Source of the DNA: CAZTHL01 sp964613585
GTDB taxonomy: Bacteria > Pseudomonadota > Alphaproteobacteria > DSM-16000 > Inquilinaceae
Direction of reading: 5' to 3'
Assembly (NCBI GenBank): GCA_964613585.1
Contig: CAZTHL010000100.1
Location: 1-12,268 of the forward strand
Length of the DNA: 12,268 nt
The notes under the pieces were generated by a model. The model was not told where the DNA came from, did no database searches, and saw nothing but the letters and a program-made list of their open reading frames with translations. This document shows positions 9,104 through 12,268 of the stretch, in pieces (position 1 is the stretch's first letter; the number at the start of each line of letters is the position of its first letter). The position numbers and the translations under genes are program-made.

Positions 9104-9850
9104 TTGGCGTCTTGCCGTTGCCGCGGCATCGACACCACACAGCCGCGAGGACGGCGTCTCCGGTCGGGCAGGACTCGACTCCGGCCCCTGCCGTTACTTG
9201 CGGTTCTGGCGGTGGCCGGGTGCGCCTACCAGGGCCCGGCGGGCACCCTGCTGACCCAGCGGCTGACCTGGCTCAGCTACCTTGACGGGGCGGACATCCG
9301 GGCGGCCTGCGGAAGCCGCTTCGAGGAGCGCTATCGCCTCGTCTACAACGCCCGTTTCGAGGAGCAGGCGCGGGGCTACGACATCGTGCCGACGGACGAC
9401 GGCGGCGCGCTGATGCGCCAGACGGTCGACCGCGGCGTTGTCCTGTTCGCCACGGACGGCGCCGGCTCGCCGATCCGGCCGACCCAGGCGACCACCTACC
9501 TGCCGCCGGAGACCTTCGCGGAGCTCCGAACCCGGCTGGCCGAGAGCGGTGCCTTCGGGCCGACGCCGGTCGGGCTGCGGCTGTCGTCCCGCAGCGTCTA
9601 CTGGCTCATCCTCGGCTGCCATGGCGGCCGCCCGTTCATGACCGGCTTTCGACATCCCTCGTCGGCGTTCGAGCGGCTCACATTTGACGAGCTGATCCGT
9701 CGGCTCGACACCACAGGTGTGCGATTTCGCGAGCCTCGGCCCGCCGCGCCGCCCGAGGGCCGGGCCGGTGACCGTTGCCCGCCGCTCGGCGAGGAGCGGC
9801 GGGTCTGCTTCACGGTGGAGCTTGGCCGCGACGGCCTGGTCGGCCCCTGA
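9104..9850 (+). CDS. Predicted lipoprotein of unknown function
   Basis: I do not recognise a named family. The reading frame encodes a basic N-region, a short hydrophobic stretch (LPLLAVLAVAG) and a lipobox VAGC with the Cys codon at 9221-9223. The residue after Cys is Ala, not Asp, which favours the outer membrane. The mature part is about 209 residues with no transmembrane segment. It has the stretches RFEERYRLVYNARFEEQARGY and FAELRTRLAESGAFGP, and a CHGGRPFMTGF patch. Four further Cys lie in the mature part, two of them in a C-terminal RCPPLGEERRVCF pair that could form a disulfide. The start is uncertain. TTG 9104 gives a 40-residue leader; GTG 9068 and ATG 9020 are in frame but give longer leaders, and ATG 9020 overlaps the divergent gene. 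No start has a good ribosome-binding site. Codon use is like its neighbours, so I take it as a real gene. Confidence 0.7.
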   Translation: MASCRCRGIDTTQPRGRRLRSGRTRLRPLPLLAVLAVAGCAYQGPAGTLLTQRLTWLSYLDGADIRAACGSRFEERYRLVYNARFEEQARGYDIVPTDDGGALMRQTVDRGVVLFATDGAGSPIRPTQATTYLPPETFAELRTRLAESGAFGPTPVGLRLSSRSVYWLILGCHGGRPFMTGFRHPSSAFERLTFDELIRRLDTTGVRFREPRPAAPPEGRAGDRCPPLGEERRVCFTVELGRDGLVGP

Positions 9851-9887
9851 TGCCGGCTTGCCCATGATGTCAGTCTTCGGGCAGCCA

Positions 9888-9925
9888 CGGCGCGCCCGGG
9901 CGCCGCCGGGTTGGCAGGCGCGCCG
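9888..9925. repeat. Inverted repeat after the lipoprotein gene
   Basis: CGGCGCGCC (9888-9896) and GGCGCGCCG (9917-9925) are perfect 9-bp inverted arms around a 20-nt spacer. They start 38 bp after the lipoprotein stop and could form the 3'-end hairpin of that transcript. No T-run follows. The rest of 9851-10008 shows nothing else that I can support. Confidence 0.4.
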
Positions 9926-10008
9926 ACCCGTCATCCCGTCGGCGTGGCGGTCCGAAGGCGACCGTGCGGGACCCCCGCCGAAGCGAATCCGTGGGCAAAG
10001 GCAATGAC

Positions 10009-10036
10009 TTGACAATTTCGCCGCAGAGCGTAAGCT
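10009..10036 (+). promoter_or_regulatory. Candidate promoter of the phasin gene
   Basis: A perfect TTGACA (10009-10014) is followed after 16 bp by TAAGCT (10031-10036), a weak match to the -10 consensus. The start site would fall near 10043, inside the palindrome described separately, leaving a leader of about 100 nt before the phasin ATG. The -35 is strong and the -10 is poor, which would suit a regulated gene. Confidence 0.45.
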
Positions 10037-10039
10037 GCC

Positions 10040-10060
10040 TTATGTTGCGGTGCAGCATAA
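10040..10060. promoter_or_regulatory. Palindrome at the phasin promoter, PhaR-like operator
   Basis: The arms TTATGTTGC (10040-10048) and GCAGCATAA (10052-10060) are inverted with one mismatch around GGT. A further GCAG (10024-10027) and CTGC (10035-10038) lie just upstream. From established knowledge, the PHA-responsive repressor PhaR controls phasin genes in alphaproteobacteria through TGC/GCA-rich inverted sites. Position over the expected transcription start fits repression. No phaR gene is in the window, so the link is inference from motif style and the downstream gene. Confidence 0.55.
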
Positions 10061-10145
10061 ACAGGCCTGGGCATCCGGGCGCGTGACATGCGCCGCGGCG
10101 ATCGTCCGCCGGGCGACCCCGTCACAGCGATAAGGAGCGACCACC

Positions 10146-10667
10146 ATGGCCCCGTCGAAGATGACCAACGATGCCGTCAAGGCGGTCGAGGACACCATCG
10201 CTGCCACGAAGCAGACGGTGGACGAGGCGATCAGGGCGAGTGAGCAGGCGGCCCTGCGCAACTTGGTTCAGGCGCAGAGCCTGGGCAAGGATCAACTCGC
10301 GGAAGCGAATCGGCGACTGTACGACGCGGTCATGGAGGTGGCGTCGGCCGCACAGGCGAACGCCGAGGCGATGGTTGCCACCGGGACCATGCTGTCCAAG
10401 GGGCTGAGCGATGTCGGTGCCACTTGGCTCGCGCTGTCCCGAGGCATGGCGCGTCAAGGTCTGTTGGCAGGGCGGTCGATGATCACGGCGCGCACCCCGA
10501 ATCACCTGGTGGAGTTGCAGAACGGCTGCGCTCGGATCGCGCTTGAGCAGATGCTTGCCAACGGCAGCCGATTGTCCGACCTGTCGCTGCGGCTCGCGCG
10601 GGAGGTGGTGGCACCCCTCAACGAGCGGATGGCGGCCAGCGTTGTCCGCATGACCCGAGCCGCCTGA
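10146..10667 (+). CDS. Phasin family protein (PHA granule surface)
   Basis: Phasins coat polyhydroxyalkanoate granules in the cytoplasm and limit their coalescence. This 173-residue protein is almost wholly predicted alpha-helix, Ala-rich and without Cys-rich, transmembrane or signal segments. The central segment (about 80-105, AQANAEAMVATGTMLSKGLSDVGATWLALSR without quoting more) matches the conserved core of the Phasin_2 family, in which an NxxA...G..l.kG....W pattern recurs. Amphipathic helices occupy residues 8-75 and 120-170. The start is firm: AAGGAG (10132-10137) lies 8 bp before ATG 10146. A TTGACA element and a PhaR-like palindrome lie upstream, so the gene is probably transcribed alone and induced when polymer accumulates. 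No PHA synthase or depolymerase gene is adjacent. I leave the symbol empty because several phasin paralogues are usual. Confidence 0.87.
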   Translation: MAPSKMTNDAVKAVEDTIAATKQTVDEAIRASEQAALRNLVQAQSLGKDQLAEANRRLYDAVMEVASAAQANAEAMVATGTMLSKGLSDVGATWLALSRGMARQGLLAGRSMITARTPNHLVELQNGCARIALEQMLANGSRLSDLSLRLAREVVAPLNERMAASVVRMTRAA

Positions 10668-10688
10668 CCGGGGCCGCATGACCCCCGG
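10668..10688 (+). other. GC hairpin directly after the phasin stop
   Basis: CCGGGG (10668-10673) and CCCCGG (10683-10688) form a 6-bp all-GC stem with a 9-nt loop immediately after the phasin stop codon. There is no T-run. It may stabilise or end the transcript. The remaining spacer up to 10839 is GC-rich with several overlapping short palindromes and no credible gene. Confidence 0.3.
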
Positions 10689-10839
10689 GGCCCGGCGCTG
10701 CCGCGGTCGGGGAACCGGCGGCCGACCACCCGCTTGCCGCTTCGGGGCGGGGCGCGCCGGGCGGGACCGCAGCCCGGCGGGCCGGTCGCGTGGCCGCCCT
10801 GGAACATGGAGGCTTGGCCGCGCCCGTCGAGGTTGGGCT

Positions 10840-10868
10840 TTGGCAGGCGGCCGCCTATCTCGTATCAT
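10840..10868 (+). promoter_or_regulatory. Sigma70-like promoter for clpS-clpA
   Basis: TTGGCA (10840-10845), 17 bp, then TATCAT (10863-10868): each hexamer matches 5 of 6 consensus positions at optimal spacing, the best promoter match in the window. Transcription would start near 10875, giving a clpS leader of about 45 nt. The spacer holds a perfect palindrome GGCGGCCGCC (10846-10855) next to the -35. Confidence 0.7.
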
Positions 10869-10920
10869 GTGAGGTACCCTTTCGGCGGCGATCCCGGAGA
10901 ACGGCAGGACACGGGTCACT

Positions 10921-11247
10921 ATGGACGAAGGCGACCGTCACGACGACAATGGCCTTGGTACCGGCGTGGTGGTGCAGAACCGGCCGAAGACCAAGAAGCC
11001 GTCCATGTACAAGGTGTTGATGCTGAACGACGACTACACGCCGATGGAGTTCGTCGTCTACGTCCTGGAAAGGTTCTTCAACAAGAGCCGGGAAGAGGCG
11101 ACAAGCATCATGCTGCATGTCCATCGGCGCGGCGTCGGTCTGTGCGGCGTGTTCACGTACGAGGTTGCCGAGACCAAGGTGGCGCAGGTCATGGACTTCG
11201 CGCGCCGTCACCAGCACCCGCTGCAATGCACGCTGGAGAAGGACTGA
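10921..11247 (+). CDS. clpS: ATP-dependent Clp protease adaptor ClpS
   Basis: ClpS is the cytoplasmic adaptor that recognises N-degron substrates and hands them to ClpA-ClpP. This 108-residue protein has the flexible N-terminal tail (about 1-27) needed for delivery, then the globular core. The N-end-rule pocket is visible as LNDDYTPMEFV (Asn36, Asp37, gatekeeper Met42) with His66 in MLHVH, matching Asn34, Asp35, Met40 and His66 of E. coli. The conserved GVGLCGVFTYEVAETK strand-turn follows. The ATG at 10921 is the first start after the promoter; only a weak AGGA lies upstream, about 11 bp away. clpA follows 92 bp downstream on the same strand, the usual clpS-clpA order. Confidence 0.96.
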   Translation: MDEGDRHDDNGLGTGVVVQNRPKTKKPSMYKVLMLNDDYTPMEFVVYVLERFFNKSREEATSIMLHVHRRGVGLCGVFTYEVAETKVAQVMDFARRHQHPLQCTLEKD

Positions 11248-11339
11248 TCGGGCGCTCCCACGACGGCCGGGCCAGGCAGGTCCGGCGGCCGAACGAGGCG
11301 CCGTGGCAAGACGACGCTACTTCGAGGTAGAAACGGCCC

Positions 11340-12268
11340 ATGCTCTCGCGCAATCTCGAGCAGACCTTGCACCGGGCTCTGGCGTACGCCAACGAACGGC
11401 GGCACGAATACGCGACCCTTGAACACCTGCTTCTGGCGCTGATCGAGGATCAGGACGCTGTCGCAGTCATGCGCGCCTGCGGGGTCGATCTTGAGAAGCT
11501 GCGCAACGAGGCGGTGGGCTATCTCGACAGCGAGCTCGCCAATCTGATCACACGCCGGCCGGACGAGGCCAAGCCGACCGCCGGCTTCCAGCGCGTCCTA
11601 CAGCGTGCCGCCATCCACGTGCAGTCGTCGGGGCGGGAGGAAGTGACCGGCGCCAACGTGCTGGTCGCCCTGTTCTCCGAGCGGGAGAGCCACGCGGTCT
11701 TTTTCCTGCAAGAGCAGGACATGACCCGCTTTGACGCGGTCAACTACATTTCCCATGGCATCGCCAAGTCGCCGCAGCGCAACGAGCAGCGCCGGGTCTC
11801 CGGCGCCGACGAGGAGTCCGGCGGCGAGAAGGTGGTGAAGAAGGGCTCCGAGGCGCTGCAGGCCTACTGCATCAACCTCAATGAGAAGGCCGCCCGCGGC
11901 AAGATCGACCCGCTGATCGGGCGCGACGACGAGGTCGAGCGCACCATCCAGATCCTGTGCCGACGTTCCAAGAACAATCCGCTGTATGTGGGCGACCCGG
12001 GCGTCGGCAAGACCGCGCTCGCCGAGGGGCTGGCCAAGCGGATCGTCGAGGGTGATGTGCCGCCGGTATTGGAGACCGCCACCATCTTCGCGCTCGATAT
12101 GGGCGCCCTGCTCGCGGGCACGCGCTATCGCGGGGACTTCGAAGAGAGGCTCAAGGCGGTAATCGGCGAAATCGAGAATCTCGACGGCGCCATTCTCTTC
12201 ATCGACGAGATACATACCGTTATCGGGGCGGGCGCCACCTCGGGCGGCGCGATGGACGCGTCCAACCT
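11340..12268 (+). CDS. clpA: Clp protease ATP-binding subunit ClpA, 5' part (cut by window end)
   Basis: ClpA is the hexameric AAA+ unfoldase that threads substrates into ClpP; the first 309 codons are present. Residues 1-140 form the double-repeat Clp N domain (MLSRNLEQTLHRAL...HEYATLEHLLLALIED), which docks ClpS. A charged linker (about 143-168) follows, then AAA-1. Walker A is GDPGVGKT (218-225, Lys224), with Asp where Glu is more common. Pore loop AGTRYRGDFEERLK is at about 259-272, and Walker B ILFIDEIHT has Asp289 and Glu290. The frame is open to the last base, so the second AAA domain and the ClpP-binding loop lie beyond the window. ATG 11340 has GAGGT 11 bp upstream. It is probably co-transcribed with clpS, as no promoter or terminator is evident in the 92-bp gap. 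The ClpS neighbour and the MLS start separate it from ClpB and ClpC. Confidence 0.96.
   Translation, partial: MLSRNLEQTLHRALAYANERRHEYATLEHLLLALIEDQDAVAVMRACGVDLEKLRNEAVGYLDSELANLITRRPDEAKPTAGFQRVLQRAAIHVQSSGREEVTGANVLVALFSERESHAVFFLQEQDMTRFDAVNYISHGIAKSPQRNEQRRVSGADEESGGEKVVKKGSEALQAYCINLNEKAARGKIDPLIGRDDEVERTIQILCRRSKNNPLYVGDPGVGKTALAEGLAKRIVEGDVPPVLETATIFALDMGALLAGTRYRGDFEERLKAVIGEIENLDGAILFIDEIHTVIGAGATSGGAMDASN

Noticed and set aside
10668..10920. Possible small gene between the phasin gene and clpS
   Set aside because: Frames crossing it are Arg/Gly/Pro-rich and lack ribosome-binding sites; the region is better explained as a transcript end plus the clpS promoter.

Overview
The window is about 12.3 kb of very GC-rich DNA with dense, co-directional coding and long antisense shadow frames. 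It holds the distal half of a photosynthetic reaction-centre operon (pufL fragment, pufM, pufC), a PHA-granule phasin, and SecA, ClpS and ClpA of proteobacterial type. Together these point to a purple or aerobic anoxygenic phototrophic alphaproteobacterium that stores polyhydroxyalkanoate. A Rhodospirillales-like lineage is plausible, but I cannot prove the rank from sequence alone. The L subunit ends Leu-Pro-Ile-Trp-Ser and a tetraheme PufC is present, so this is the cytochrome-bearing (Blastochloris-like) type of reaction centre, not the pufX-bearing Rhodobacter sphaeroides type.

Layout, left to right. (1) 1-2392: pufL (3' part), pufM and pufC, tightly packed (15 bp gap, then an ATGA overlap). 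They are closed by a very clear intrinsic terminator at 2462-2515. PufL and PufM form the membrane core that carries out the light-driven charge separation. PufC is the periplasmic four-heme cytochrome that re-reduces the special pair. (2) 2557-4155: a GH13 alpha-glucosidase starting only about 40 bp past that terminator. (3) 4156-4394: an extremely GC-rich spacer with an 11-bp tandem repeat and a promoter-like pair. (4) 4395-7202: secA, the preprotein translocase ATPase. (5) 7203-7489: non-coding space between convergent genes, with two inverted repeats. (6) 7490-9025, minus strand: a D-Ala-D-Ala carboxypeptidase with a C-terminal SPOR domain. (7) A short AT-rich divergent intergenic region, then an unrecognised predicted lipoprotein ending at 9850. 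(8) 9851-10145: spacer with a promoter-like -35 and a palindrome that looks like a PhaR-type operator, ahead of the phasin gene (10146-10667). (9) A strong sigma70-like promoter at 10840-10868, then clpS (10921-11247) and clpA (from 11340, cut by the window end). ClpS and ClpA act together: ClpS delivers N-degron substrates to the ClpA unfoldase, which feeds the ClpP peptidase.

I see no tRNA, rRNA, CRISPR array, insertion sequence, phage gene or defence module. Most of the window is ordinary core genome attached to the end of a puf operon. I did not find a convincing previously undescribed system. The items most worth a second look are the PhaR-like operator at the phasin promoter, the tandem repeat and short leader ORF before secA, the unrecognised lipoprotein, and the PufC membrane anchor.
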